DNA from: Paraburkholderia aromaticivorans
Lineage (GTDB): Bacteria > Pseudomonadota > Gammaproteobacteria > Burkholderiales > Burkholderiaceae
Reading direction: 5' to 3'
DNA length: 64,000 nt
Assembly: GCF_012689525.1 (NCBI RefSeq)
Contig: NZ_CP051516.1
Span: 868,001-932,000 of the forward strand
How positions within the stretch are numbered: position 1 is the stretch's first letter; every line of letters begins with the position of its first letter. The notes beneath the pieces are model-generated. The model did not search any database, was not told the origin of the DNA, and saw only the letters and a program-made list of their open reading frames with translations. Made by a program: the position numbers and the translations under genes. This document shows, piece after piece, positions 8,919 through 17,673 of this stretch.

Positions 8919-10214
8919 TCAGGCGACGCGCGAGCGCTTCAGGAACGCCGGGATCGAGCTGACCACGTCCGGCTTGCTCGAATTGCCGGCGATGAACGGG
9001 CTCCACGGCTGCGCGCGAACCGCGGTCTTGGTCCGCCACACCACGTTGAACTGACCGTCGGCACGCACTTCGCCGATCATCACCGGCTTGTGCAGGTGGT
9101 GATTGCCGTCCATTTCCAGCGTGAAGCCCGACGGCGCCGCGAAGGTCTGGCCGACCATCGCCACGCGCACCTTGTCCACTTCCGTGCTCTTGGCCTTCTC
9201 GACCGCCTGCTTCCACATATGGATGCCGACGAAGGTCGCTTCCATCGGGTCGTTGGTCACGCGTTTGGTGCCGCCCGGCAGGTTGTTCTGCGCGACCCAT
9301 GCCGCCCATTGTTTCTTGAACTTCTCGTTCGTCGGGTTGCGCAGCGACATGAAGTAGTTCCATGCAGCCAGGTTGCCGACCAGCGGCTTTGTATCGATGC
9401 CGCGCAGTTCTTCCTCGCCGACCGAGAACGCAACCACCGGCACGTCCGAGGCCTTCAATCCCTGGTTGCCCAGTTCCTTGTAGAACGGCACATTCGAGTC
9501 GCCGTTCACCGTCGAGATCACCGCGGTCTTGCCGCCTTGCGAGAAGGTCTTGATGTTCGCGACGATGGTCTGATAGTCGCTGTGGCCGAACGGCGTGTAG
9601 ACCTCCTGGATATCGGCTTCCTGCACGCCCTTCGACTTGAGGAACGCTCGCAGGATCTTGTTGGTCGTGCGGGGGTACACATAGTCGGTGCCCAACAGGA
9701 AGAAGCGCTTGGCGCCGCCGCCTTCCGCGCTCATCAGGTATTCGGTCGCCGGAATCGCCTGCTGATTCGGCGCTGCGCCCGTGTAGAACACGTTGCGCGA
9801 CATTTCCTCGCCTTCGTATTGCACCGGGTAGAACAGCAGGCCGTTCAGTTCCTCGAACACCGGCAACACCGATTTGCGCGATACCGACGTCCAGCAGCCG
9901 AACACCACGGCGCACTTGTCCTGCGTGACCAGCTGACGCGCTTTTTCAGCGAAGAGCGGCCAGTTCGACGCCGGGTCGACCACCACCGGTTCCAGTTGAC
10001 GGCCCATCACGCCGCCGTTCTTGTTGATGTCCGCAATGGTCATCAACGCGGTGTCCTTGAGCGATGTCTCCGAGATCGCCATCGTGCCCGACAGCGAATG
10101 CAGGATACCTACCTTGATCGGACCACTGGACTGCGCTTGCGCAAACGGAATCTGACCTGCCAGCGCCAGCGCGCCCGACATGGAGCCGAACTTCAACAGA
10201 CTGCGACGTTTCAT
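8919..10214 (-). CDS. urtA: Urea ABC transporter substrate-binding protein UrtA
   Basis: Periplasmic urea receptor (Peripla_BP_5 type), 431 residues. The N-terminus MKRRSLLKFGSMSGALALAGQ has a twin-arginine-like RRSLLK signal, then IKVGILHSLSGTMAISETSLKD, and the family hallmarks GCWTSVSRKSVLPVFEELNGLLFYPVQYEGEE and LLGTDYVYPRTTNK. It is the first gene of urtABCDE-ureD and has a sigma-54 type promoter about 85 bases upstream. Confidence 0.96.
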   Translation of the reverse strand: MKRRSLLKFGSMSGALALAGQIPFAQAQSSGPIKVGILHSLSGTMAISETSLKDTALMTIADINKNGGVMGRQLEPVVVDPASNWPLFAEKARQLVTQDKCAVVFGCWTSVSRKSVLPVFEELNGLLFYPVQYEGEEMSRNVFYTGAAPNQQAIPATEYLMSAEGGGAKRFFLLGTDYVYPRTTNKILRAFLKSKGVQEADIQEVYTPFGHSDYQTIVANIKTFSQGGKTAVISTVNGDSNVPFYKELGNQGLKASDVPVVAFSVGEEELRGIDTKPLVGNLAAWNYFMSLRNPTNEKFKKQWAAWVAQNNLPGGTKRVTNDPMEATFVGIHMWKQAVEKAKSTEVDKVRVAMVGQTFAAPSGFTLEMDGNHHLHKPVMIGEVRADGQFNVVWRTKTAVRAQPWSPFIAGNSSKPDVVSSIPAFLKRSRVA

Positions 10215-10302
10215 GTATTTCCCCTTGCCATTGATGGTGACTGTTTATGGGCGTCGATTTCAGCCAGCAGGGCTTATCCCGCATGGCTTGCCGCTTGTGT
10301 AC

Positions 10303-10318
10303 TGCAAGGCACATGCCA
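10303..10318 (-). promoter_or_regulatory. Sigma-54 type promoter upstream of urtA
   Basis: The minus strand reads TGGCATGTGCCTTGCA, matching TGGCAC-N5-TTGC with one change (T for C at position 6). Predicted transcription starts near 10292, about 75 bases before the urtA ATG. The resemblance to the promoter at 2841-2856 suggests both urea units respond to the same nitrogen signal. The rest of the 10215-10563 gap holds only the weak NtrC-like site and the leader of the plus-strand aminotransferase gene. Confidence 0.75.
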
Positions 10319-10393
10319 TGCAGTAAATTCGACTTGAACCACGCGCAGGCATGCTGCGGCGCGGCTGCGGGCCGGCCGGCTTATGCGTCATAC

Positions 10394-10410
10394 GGCGCAG
10401 GAATGGTGCA
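10394..10410. promoter_or_regulatory. Weak NtrC-like site upstream of urtA
   Basis: GGCGCAGGAATGGTGCA contains an exact GGTGCA half-site and a degenerate second half (9 of 12 consensus bases). It is about 90 bases upstream of the -12 element, like the better site near 2921. Confidence 0.35.
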
Positions 10411-10563
10411 GGTTCGAGCGACGCGCCTCGTTCGGGTGCGTGCCGCGCCGCAACGAGGCGCGTGTATCCGCCAGCGGGCGTTGACGGTGCATGGCCGCCG
10501 CCCCTTTGTGCATGGGCCGCGCCCTGCCTACACTGAAAGTCGACTCACGCGAGGAGACACGAC

Positions 10564-11895
10564 ATGAATGAGCGCGCCGGCGTCACGCCACCCGATATGT
10601 CCGCGTTCTGGATGCCTTTCACGGCGAACCGCCAGTTCAAGAGCGCGCCACGGTTGCTGGCAAGCGCGAAGGGGATGTACTACACGTCGCACGATGGGCG
10701 GCGCATCCTCGATGGCACGGCGGGGCTGTGGTGCGTCAACGCGGGCCATTGCCGCGACGAGATCGTGGCCGCCGTGCAGGCGCAGGCCGCTGAAATGGAT
10801 TTCGCGCCGACTTTTCAGATGGGGCATCCCAAGGCCTTCGAGGCCGCCACAAAAATCGCGCGGCATACGCCGGGCGATCTGAAGCACATCTTCCTTGTGA
10901 ACTCGGGCTCGGAAGCGGTCGATACCGCGCTGAAGATCGCGCTCGCCTATCACCGCTCGCGTGGCGAAGGGCAGCGCACGCGGTTCATCGGACGCGAGCG
11001 CGGTTATCACGGCGTGGGCTTCGGCGGCATTTCGGTGGGCGGCATCGCGCCGAACCGCAAGGCGTTTTCCGGCGGGCTGCTGCCATCGGTCGATCACCTG
11101 CCGCATACGCTGAACATCAAGGAAGCGGCGTTTTCGAAAGGACAGCCAAATTGGGGCGCACATCTCGCCGACGAACTCGAGCGGCTCGTCACGCTGCACG
11201 ACGCGTCGACGATTGCCGCGGTGATCGTCGAGCCGGTGGCCGGTTCCACGGGCGTGTTGATTCCGCCGCAAGGCTATTTGCAGCGGCTGCGGGAGATTTG
11301 CGACAAGCACGGCATCCTGCTGATCTTTGACGAAGTGATCACCGGCTGGGGACGGTTGGGTGCGCCGTTCGCCGCGCAGTACTTCGGCGTCACGCCCGAC
11401 ATGCTGACCATGGCCAAGGGCACCAGCAATGCGGCTGCACCGATGGGCGCAGTGGCCGCGAGCGCGAAGATTCACGACTCGATCGTGAATGGGGCGCCCG
11501 GCGGCATCGAGCTGTTTCATGGCTATACGTACTCGGGGCACCCGATTGCCGCTGCTGCCGCGTGCGCGACGATCGATCTGTATGAGCGCGATCAATTGTT
11601 CGAGCGGGCCGCGCGGATGGCGCCGGTTTTCGAGAACGCGATTCACAAGCTGAACGGCGAGCGTCATGTGATCGACGTGCGCAATCTTGGTTTGGTGGGT
11701 GGGGTCGAATTGGCGTCGCGGTCGGGGGCGCCCGGGGCACGTGCCTATGACGTTTTCGTGCGGTGCTATGAGAAGGGCGTGTTGACGCGTTATACGGGGG
11801 ATATTCTGGCGTTCTCGCCGCCGTTGATCGTCGAGGAGGCGCAGATCGAGGAGATCTTCGGGACGGTGGCGGAGGTGTTGAGGGAGGTGGAGTAG
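10564..11895 (+). CDS. Omega-amino acid--pyruvate aminotransferase (class III)
   Basis: PLP enzyme of the beta-alanine/omega-amino acid:pyruvate transaminase group, 443 residues. An RBS GAGGAG stands about eight bases before the ATG. Motifs: DGTAGLWCVNAGH, NSGSEAVDTALKIA, GRERGYHGVGFGG, LLIFDEVITGWGRLG with the PLP-ring Asp, and TMAKGTSNAAAPMGA with the Schiff-base Lys. It is monocistronic, divergent from urtA and ends at a strong terminator. The donor (beta-alanine, taurine or other) cannot be read from sequence. Confidence 0.92.
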   Translation: MNERAGVTPPDMSAFWMPFTANRQFKSAPRLLASAKGMYYTSHDGRRILDGTAGLWCVNAGHCRDEIVAAVQAQAAEMDFAPTFQMGHPKAFEAATKIARHTPGDLKHIFLVNSGSEAVDTALKIALAYHRSRGEGQRTRFIGRERGYHGVGFGGISVGGIAPNRKAFSGGLLPSVDHLPHTLNIKEAAFSKGQPNWGAHLADELERLVTLHDASTIAAVIVEPVAGSTGVLIPPQGYLQRLREICDKHGILLIFDEVITGWGRLGAPFAAQYFGVTPDMLTMAKGTSNAAAPMGAVAASAKIHDSIVNGAPGGIELFHGYTYSGHPIAAAAACATIDLYERDQLFERAARMAPVFENAIHKLNGERHVIDVRNLGLVGGVELASRSGAPGARAYDVFVRCYEKGVLTRYTGDILAFSPPLIVEEAQIEEIFGTVAEVLREVE

Positions 11896-11921
11896 ATTAC
11901 CGGCGCTTTCGTTCGGAGCGC

Positions 11922-11955
11922 AAAACGGCCGGCGTCGTGTGGCGCCGGCCGTTTT
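11922..11955. terminator. Bidirectional intrinsic terminator
   Basis: A perfect 13-bp stem (AAAACGGCCGGCG / CGCCGGCCGTTTT) with an eight-base loop, A-tract on one side and T-tract on the other. It lies between the convergent aminotransferase and DUF3443 genes and can serve both. Confidence 0.9.
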
Positions 11956-12001
11956 CTATTTTTCGGTTTTCTGTTGCTGTACTCGCGCGGCAAGCCTTCG
12001 A

Positions 12002-13570
12002 TCAGAAGGCGATGAACGGCCCCGGTTGCTTGCCGATCATCACGTTGTTGATCGCGGTGTACACGTTGCGGCCGAAGAAGAACGGCAGCCCCCAGATGAA
12101 CATGCCGGCAGACGGCGAGCCGAGGCTGTCGTAGGCCGCGTACTGATTTGCCATCAGGTTCCAACCGTTGGCCAGCGAGAACGGCACGGTGATCGGCACG
12201 GCGGCCTTGTCGACGCCTGCGAGAATCGCGGACAGGCTGAGCGTGGTGGCCGGCGCGTACCAGTCACCGGAATAGGGCACGGTGTAGTCCGCGAAGATGT
12301 TCGCGTTGGAGCCGCTGTCAATCGCGCTGCTAAACGTGTTGCCTTTGTACGTGGTCGAAAAATAGCCGTACTGGTCGAGCGCGAGAATGTTCGGCTGGGA
12401 GGGCATGGCGTTGTTGTTCTGCGTGGCGATGCCGAACACCAGCTCACCCGTGACGCTCGCCTGGCCGCCCGCGGGCAGCGCGGGCAGACGGATGATCGTG
12501 CCGTTGTTGTCCGAGGTGAAATCGGCGACCGGATTCATGACCTGCGTGTCGAGCGGAACACGTGTATTCGTGCATGACGTCGCGGACGTGCAGTAATAGT
12601 AAGCCGATGGCAGCACGGTTTGTGCCGCCGCGGGGTAATCGCGCTGCGCCGGGCCGATGCCGATCACGCCATTGGCGCCGAGCGCCGCTGCCGAGCCGAG
12701 GTTATAGACGCCGCGCGACTGGCAGTCCGAGGGCGTCGCGTACTGGCTGCCGGCAATCACCTGCAGCGGCATGTTGCCCGCTGTCTTGCCGCCGATCGTG
12801 ACGTCGGCGCGCTTGATGGATCCCCACGTGTAGCCCGAGCCGAACACGGCGCATTCGGCGATCGACGCGTTGCCGGTCGGATCGTCGGTGGCGCCGGATT
12901 GCGTCGGCAAGCGGGCGGCGAGCGCGGAACCCAACGCGCTGCCGAGCACGCGCACGCCGACCGAGCCGGTGTCGAGTTGCATGTGATCGACCGTCGCGCA
13001 TTGATTGCTGCCCTGAATGCCAGGGACGCAGATCGTCGCGGTCACGTACGGCATGTTCGCGTAGTTGCCCGTCCATCGCTCGATGGTGATGGGGGCGGTG
13101 TTGGAGCTGGGGGTTGGTGTTGGGGTTGGAGTTGGGGTGGGGGTTGGTGTTGGGGTGGGGGTTGGAGTCGGCGTTGGGGTTGGAGTCGGCGTTGGCGTTG
13201 ATGTTGGCGTTGGTGTCGGAGTCGGAGTCGGAGTCGGCGTCGGCGTTGGAGTCGGAGTCGGAGTCGGCGTCGGCGTCGGCGTTGGAGTCGGAGTCGGAGT
13301 CGGCGTTGGTGTCGGAGTCGGAGTCGGAGTTGGTGTTGGTGTTGGTGTTGGAGTCGGTGTTGGCTTCGGAGTCGGAGTTGGGCTCGGGGCAGGCGCACCA
13401 CTCGCGCCCGGCGACGACCCTGGCATATCGCTATTCTTCGCCGCATTGGCGCTGCCATCATCGCCGCTACCGCCGCTACCGCCGCTACCGCCGCTAGCGC
13501 CGCCACAAGCGGACAGCGCCACGCTCGCACCCACCAGCGCACAGCAAAGCGCTCTATTCAGAGTTGTCAT
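12002..13570 (-). CDS. DUF3443 lipoprotein with Pro-Thr linker; pepsin-like motifs (copy 1)
   Basis: Predicted exported lipoprotein, 522 residues from the ATG at 13570; the frame opens at 13606, where ATGA overlaps the upstream stop. A lipobox (ALSAC) precedes a Gly/Ser stretch, a long (Pro-Thr)n linker and the DUF3443 domain. That domain has [12 protein letters not shown] (Asp200), NGVIGIG, a second [11 protein letters not shown] (Asp418) and a C-terminal [14 protein letters not shown]. The spacing follows pepsin-like proteases: first DTGS, hydrophobic-Gly segment, second D[ST]G, late ILGD-like segment. Protease activity is inferred only. It pairs with the DUF2844 gene just upstream. Confidence 0.85.
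   Translation of the reverse strand: MTTLNRALCCALVGASVALSACGGASGGSGGSGGSGDDGSANAAKNSDMPGSSPGASGAPAPSPTPTPKPTPTPTPTPTPTPTPTPTPTPTPTPTPTPTPTPTPTPTPTPTPTPTPTPTPTPTSTPTPTPTPTPTPTPTPTPTPTPTPTPTPTPSSNTAPITIERWTGNYANMPYVTATICVPGIQGSNQCATVDHMQLDTGSVGVRVLGSALGSALAARLPTQSGATDDPTGNASIAECAVFGSGYTWGSIKRADVTIGGKTAGNMPLQVIAGSQYATPSDCQSRGVYNLGSAAALGANGVIGIGPAQRDYPAAAQTVLPSAYYYCTSATSCTNTRVPLDTQVMNPVADFTSDNNGTIIRLPALPAGGQASVTGELVFGIATQNNNAMPSQPNILALDQYGYFSTTYKGNTFSSAIDSGSNANIFADYTVPYSGDWYAPATTLSLSAILAGVDKAAVPITVPFSLANGWNLMANQYAAYDSLGSPSAGMFIWGLPFFFGRNVYTAINNVMIGKQPGPFIAF
13108..13393 (-). repeat. In-frame hexanucleotide minisatellite coding (Pro-Thr)n
   Basis: About 285 bases of six-base units, GTNGGN on the plus strand, encode roughly 47 Pro-Thr dipeptides with one Lys and one Ser exception. 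Third-base variation differs among units. Because units are six bases, gain or loss keeps the frame and changes only linker length. The paralogue at 14201-15547 lacks it. Confidence 0.95.
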
Positions 13571-13602
13571 GTTCTGTGTGTTGGATGAATCCACGCGCCG
13601 CT

Positions 13603-14055
13603 TCATTGCAGTTGCTCCACGCGCACGCTGGCAGGAACGAGGCGCGGCAGATACGCCTTGCCGAAGAAGCGTCCAGCACGGCCGGCCGACTCGATATGAA
13701 AATCGCCGTTGTGTTCGATCATCGGTCCGGCGCCGCGCGCGCGTTCGGCGGCAGCATTCGTGAAATTGGGAAAATAGCTACCGAGCAGCGCGCTCATGTC
13801 CGGGCGCACCGGACCTTGCCAGGTGACAGCAAACACCACATTGCTGGGCAGGACGTATTCATGAATCGTGACGCCGTCAGCGCCATACGATCCGCGCATC
13901 GTGTACGGCGTGGCCGCCGCGGGCGTGTTAAGCGAAACCGCCGACCGAAGCATCGACTGCGATGCTTCGCCCGCACCCGGCGCACCACCCAATGCCGCAT
14001 AGGACGCGAGCGGCAACACACCCGTGACAGCCAGCGCGATCTTCAAAAAATTCAT
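13603..14055 (-). CDS. DUF2844 secreted protein (copy 1)
   Basis: Small exported protein of unknown function, 150 residues from the ATG at 14055. The signal peptide ([20 protein letters not shown]) is followed by ALGGAPG, the conserved [37 protein letters not shown], and a C-terminal domain rich in charged residues. Its stop overlaps the longest frame of the DUF3443 gene, so the two are probably coupled. Copy 2 lies at 15551-16021. Confidence 0.85.
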   Translation of the reverse strand: MNFLKIALAVTGVLPLASYAALGGAPGAGEASQSMLRSAVSLNTPAAATPYTMRGSYGADGVTIHEYVLPSNVVFAVTWQGPVRPDMSALLGSYFPNFTNAAAERARGAGPMIEHNGDFHIESAGRAGRFFGKAYLPRLVPASVRVEQLQ

Positions 14056-14149
14056 CACATTGCTCCAGAAAACAAGTCGGAGCATGGTGCCAGCGGGCCG
14101 TTATTGGGATTGTCCGAAAAGTCTCAATCGAAAATCGGAAATGGCTTAA

Positions 14150-14177
14150 GGAGACGCTGCTGTGGCGCAGCGTCTCC
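14150..14177. terminator. Hairpin downstream of DUF3443 copy 2
   Basis: A perfect 11-bp stem (GGAGACGCTGC / GCAGCGTCTCC) with a six-base loop lies about 25 bases after the stop at 14201. There is no real T-tract, only TTAAG. It may be a terminator or an RNA-end-protecting hairpin separating the two DUF2844-DUF3443 units. Confidence 0.55.
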
Positions 14178-14200
14178 TCAAGCAGCCGTGCGGCCAGTCG

Positions 14201-15547
14201 TCAGAACGCGACGAACGGACCGGTGCGTGTACCGACCTTGGCGTTGCCAATCACGGTGTAGACATCCCGCCCGTAGAAGAACGGCAGTCCCCACAGGAAC
14301 ATGTTGTTCTGGCTATTCGAGAAGGACTGACCGAGGTTGTTGAACGCGGTGTACCCGCTTGCCATCAGGTTGGTGCCGTTGCCGATCGAAAACGGCATCT
14401 GAAGCGGCGGGACGGTCCCGTTAGTCGACTCGATCGTCGCGGTCAGATTCAGCGTGCTCGTCGGCGTGTACAGGCCGACGCCGGATACGGGAATCGTCGT
14501 ATCCGGGAACGCGTAGGCAGGTGTGCCGCTGTCGATCGCACTCCGGTTGAACACATGCCCCTGGTACTGCGTCGTGAACATACCGTGTTGGTCCATCGCA
14601 ACGACGGTGGCCGTGGTCGGCAGCGCATTGTTCGACTGTGTGCCGACGCCGAACACTAGCTGGCCCGTCACGTTTGCCTGACCCGTGGCCGGCACGGCCG
14701 GCAGACGGATGATCGTGCCATTGTTGTCCGTGGCGAATGCGGCGACGGGATTCGCGACCTCTTTACTCGCCAGCATGCGCGTGCTGACGCAACTGTTTTG
14801 CGACGGGCAATAGTAGTACAGGCCAGGTACGGCGGTGGTCAAGGCATCCAGGGAATCGCCCGTGAAGTTGTCGATGCCGAGAATGCCGTTGGCTCCAAGC
14901 GTGTCGAAGCTCGTGCCCAAGTCGCCGCCGCCGTGCGTGATACAGTCGGCCGGCGTGGAGAACGCGCCATCGGAAATCACCTGGATCGGAAGATTGCTCG
15001 CCGTCTTGCTGCCGATAATGATGTCGGCGCGTTTGACGGAGCCCCATGTGTAACCCGAAGCAAACGGCGCGCATTCGGCAATCGGCGCCGAGCCGATCTT
15101 ATCGTCCACCGCGCCGGCCTGCGTGAGCAGCAGAGGGGCGAGCGTGGGGATCGCGCGGGCTGCAATGCGCACACCCGTGGAGCCGGTGTCCACCAGCATG
15201 TTGTCGACGGTCACGCACTGAGTCGTGTCCGCCGTACCCGGCACGCAAACCATGATCGACACCAGCAGCCTGTTGAGTCCGTTGGGACTGCCAGTCGACG
15301 CATCGACGCGAACCGGTACCGTGTTGTCCCCGGTAGCCGGGGTTGTTGAATTTCCCGAACTACCCGAACCGCTCGGCGCCGGGGTCCAGGCAGGCGTGGC
15401 GTTCCAGCCGACGGAGTTGCTGCGCTGGTTGCCGTTCGAGCTTCCGCCGCCACCGCACGCGGAAAGGGCGATTCCCGCGATGGCCACGGCGACCCAGAGC
15501 GTCTTCTTCAACGTGTTCATGTTTTGTTTTTTCATAGCTCGACGCAA
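14201..15547 (-). CDS. DUF3443 lipoprotein; pepsin-like motifs (copy 2)
   Basis: Paralogue of the 12002-13570 product, 448 residues if started at 15547 (MRRAMKKQNMNTLKKTLW); an ATG at 15535 is also possible. Lipobox ALSAC, a short Gly/Ser/Pro linker instead of the long Pro-Thr tract, then the DUF3443 domain: MLVDTGSTGVRI (Asp120), NGILGID, AIDSGTPAYAF (Asp339) and GLPFFYGRDVYTVI. Both Asp motifs are kept in both copies, supporting a functional role. It follows its DUF2844 partner by three bases. Confidence 0.85.
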   Translation of the reverse strand: MRRAMKKQNMNTLKKTLWVAVAIAGIALSACGGGGSSNGNQRSNSVGWNATPAWTPAPSGSGSSGNSTTPATGDNTVPVRVDASTGSPNGLNRLLVSIMVCVPGTADTTQCVTVDNMLVDTGSTGVRIAARAIPTLAPLLLTQAGAVDDKIGSAPIAECAPFASGYTWGSVKRADIIIGSKTASNLPIQVISDGAFSTPADCITHGGGDLGTSFDTLGANGILGIDNFTGDSLDALTTAVPGLYYYCPSQNSCVSTRMLASKEVANPVAAFATDNNGTIIRLPAVPATGQANVTGQLVFGVGTQSNNALPTTATVVAMDQHGMFTTQYQGHVFNRSAIDSGTPAYAFPDTTIPVSGVGLYTPTSTLNLTATIESTNGTVPPLQMPFSIGNGTNLMASGYTAFNNLGQSFSNSQNNMFLWGLPFFYGRDVYTVIGNAKVGTRTGPFVAF

Positions 15548-15550
15548 GTC

Positions 15551-16021
15551 TTATTGCAAATCACCCGGACGCACGCCAGCGGGCATCAAACGAGGCAACC
15601 AGGCCATGCCACTGAAGCGTCCCAGGCGACCAGCCGACTCGACGCGGAAGTCGTCGTTGCCGTCGATGAGCGGCCCCGTGCCTTGCGCGCGGTTCTGCCC
15701 GGCGTTGGCGAAGTTGGGGAAATAGCTGCCGAGCAGCGTCGTCATATCCGGACGGATCGGTCCGTCCCACGTGACGGCGAACACGACGTTGCCTGGCAGC
15801 ACATATTCGCGAATAGTGACGCCGTTGGCGTCGAGCGCCTGGTGCATGGAGTAGGACGCCGCGTTCGCGGGCTGAGTCGCGGGCGTTGCGGGGGCGGACT
15901 GCGGCGTGGCGCGCACCATGGCGGGCGAGGCAGCGCCCGCGCTCGGCGCTCCGCCCAAGGTTGCATGCGACGCGAGCGGCAACAAGGTTGCGGCTAGCAT
16001 CGCGATCTTCAAAAATCTCAT
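15551..16021 (-). CDS. DUF2844 secreted protein (copy 2)
   Basis: 156 residues from the ATG at 16021 (MRFLKIAMLAATLLPLASHATLGGAP). It shares [22 protein letters not shown] and LLGSYFPNF with copy 1 but has an extra Ala/Pro/Thr-rich insert after the signal peptide. It is first in the second DUF2844-DUF3443 pair. Function unknown; the constant pairing suggests the two proteins act together outside the cytoplasm. Confidence 0.85.
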   Translation of the reverse strand: MRFLKIAMLAATLLPLASHATLGGAPSAGAASPAMVRATPQSAPATPATQPANAASYSMHQALDANGVTIREYVLPGNVVFAVTWDGPIRPDMTTLLGSYFPNFANAGQNRAQGTGPLIDGNDDFRVESAGRLGRFSGMAWLPRLMPAGVRPGDLQ

Positions 16022-16134
16022 CACACGGCTCCCCAAAAAGGTCGGAAGCATGGTGCCTGTGCGATGCTCAGGAAACCGTATGAAATTTCAGAAGGGAAGG
16101 CATGAAACGGCGGAATGAAAGCTTGACGTTAGCG

Positions 16135-16368
16135 CTATGCCGAGGGGGCGACTGACGGCTCGCGGTGAGCAACGCCGAGACCTAAGGCAGCAGTGTGGCG
16201 CGCGAGCGGCAGCTCTTCGCTGTTGGCGGCGAGCGAGGCGCGCGCGCTTTGCAGTTGCACGTCGTTGGAGAGCGCTTCGTCGTAGAACTGGGAGAAGCCG
16301 ACGGCCCGTGCGGGGAGTACGTGAAGCGCCAGAGCGGCCGTGAGGACCGGCGCCCGCTGACGCGTCAT
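16135..16368 (-). pseudogene. Truncated TolC-family outer membrane protein
   Basis: 77 residues from the ATG at 16368: a signal peptide (PVLTAALALHVLPARA) then GFSQFYDEALSNDVQLQSARASLAANSEELPLARHTAALGLG, which resembles the start of TolC-type proteins (normally over 430 residues). The similarity stops and the frame ends in TAG. It follows the rhodanese gene, the place where relatives may carry a full outer-membrane efflux gene. Most likely the remnant of a deletion that also brought the DUF2844/DUF3443 block next to it. Confidence 0.65.
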
Positions 16369-16381
16369 TGCGGCCGGGGGA

Positions 16382-16705
16382 TCAGTAAGTCGGAACGGAC
16401 GGATCGACCTGACGCGACCACGCGTCGATCCCGCCTTGCAGGTTGAAGACGTTGGTATGGCCGCGCGACTCGAGGAACATCGCGACCTGGGCGCTGCGCG
16501 CACCGTGATGGCAGACGCAGACAATCTGCGCGTCGTCGTCGAGTTCTTCGCTGCGCGCGGGAATCTCACGCATCGGAATCAACACGGCGCCGGCGATCGA
16601 CGCCGTCTGGATTTCCCACGGCTCGCGCACGTCGAGCAGCACGGGCGCGGGACGCGAAGTGTCGGCAAGCCATTCGGCGAGCGCCGGAGCGGTCAGATTT
16701 TGCAT
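16382..16705 (-). CDS. Single-domain rhodanese-like sulfurtransferase
   Basis: 107 residues forming one rhodanese domain: LLDVREPWEIQTASIAGAVLIPM and the active loop CVCHHGARSAQVAMFLESRG, with the persulfide Cys before HHGARS. No export signal, so cytoplasmic. It lies 57 bases downstream of the methyltransferase gene on the same strand. The sulfur acceptor is not known. Confidence 0.93.
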   Translation of the reverse strand: MQNLTAPALAEWLADTSRPAPVLLDVREPWEIQTASIAGAVLIPMREIPARSEELDDDAQIVCVCHHGARSAQVAMFLESRGHTNVFNLQGGIDAWSRQVDPSVPTY

Positions 16706-16762
16706 CAGCAGAACATCCAGTTCAGAGGACGGCGGCCCTGCCGGCCGTCCGGATCGTGTGAA

Positions 16763-17416
16763 TCAGAACTTGAAACGCGACGGCTGCACGGCGTTGATGA
16801 GCGGCTCGACATACGTTTCGAACACGTCGGCAATGCGGTATTGCTTCTCGTCGATACGCGTGATGATCTGCGCCTTCATGACCGGCGCGGTGCCGACGAA
16901 CGCCGCCAGTCGGCCGCCGATCTTCAGATGGTCGAGCATTTCCTGCGGCAGCACCGGCAGGCCGCCCGACACGCAGATCACGTCGTACGGCGCGGCGCCG
17001 GCCCAGCCGCGCGCGGCGTCGCCGGTGGTGACTTCGGCGTTCAGCACGCCGTTGGCGATCAGGTTGCTCTTCGCCAGTTCCGCCAGTTCCGGTTCGATGT
17101 CGACCGTCAGCACGTGCTGCGCGCGGTGCGCGAGCAACGCGGCCATGTAACCCGAGCCCGCGCCGATTTCCAGCACGCTTTCGTGTTTCTTCACCGCCAG
17201 TTCCTGCAGCACGCGCGCTTCGACACGCGGGGCCAGCATGTGCTGGCCGGCCGGCAACGGCACTTCGAAGTCGACGAAGGCCAACTCGCGATACACGGCG
17301 GGGACGAAGTTTTCACGCTTGACGATCGAGAGCAGATTCAGCACGTCCTGGTCGAGCACTTCCCAGGGGCGGATCTGCTGTTCGATCATGTTGAAACGCG
17401 CTTGCTCGATGTTCAT
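16763..17416 (-). CDS. Protein-L-isoaspartate O-methyltransferase family protein
   Basis: SAM-dependent methyltransferase of the Pcm family, 217 residues, starting MNIEQARFNMIEQQIRPWEVLD at 17416. Motif I is VLEIGAGSGYMAALLA; AAPYDVICVSGGLPVLP and KIGGRLAAFVG follow as in Pcm proteins. The in-frame extension to 17581 lacks conservation and would run into the divergent promoter region. Substrate preference (damaged Asp/Asn or other) is not certain for this beta-proteobacterial subgroup. Confidence 0.88.
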   Translation of the reverse strand: MNIEQARFNMIEQQIRPWEVLDQDVLNLLSIVKRENFVPAVYRELAFVDFEVPLPAGQHMLAPRVEARVLQELAVKKHESVLEIGAGSGYMAALLAHRAQHVLTVDIEPELAELAKSNLIANGVLNAEVTTGDAARGWAGAAPYDVICVSGGLPVLPQEMLDHLKIGGRLAAFVGTAPVMKAQIITRIDEKQYRIADVFETYVEPLINAVQPSRFKF

Positions 17417-17673
17417 GGTGGGTTCGGCTGTATGGTTGGCGAGTTTTGCGGGGTTTGCTATCAGCCACTGACCGCCGGCCTTGCCGGCACAACTCAGCAC
17501 GCAAGGCCCGTCAGGGTAACTGCGGAATTGTACCAAATGACGGTGACGATCCGCGCCCTCGCGGGCAGGGCGCGGCGCCATCGCGAGACGAAAGGTGGCG
17601 ATGCCCGGCCGCGCATGCCTCCGTGTTAATCCCTAGCGATCTTTCCTTGCGCTTCCCGCGTCCATCGCTCAAG

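Noticed and set aside
13108..13393. Possible CRISPR array
   Set aside because: Units are only six bases and continuous, with no unique spacers and no cas genes nearby.
13065..13763. Plus-strand frame coding a (Val-Gly)n protein
   Set aside because: It is the complement of the Pro-Thr minisatellite and only reflects the repeat.
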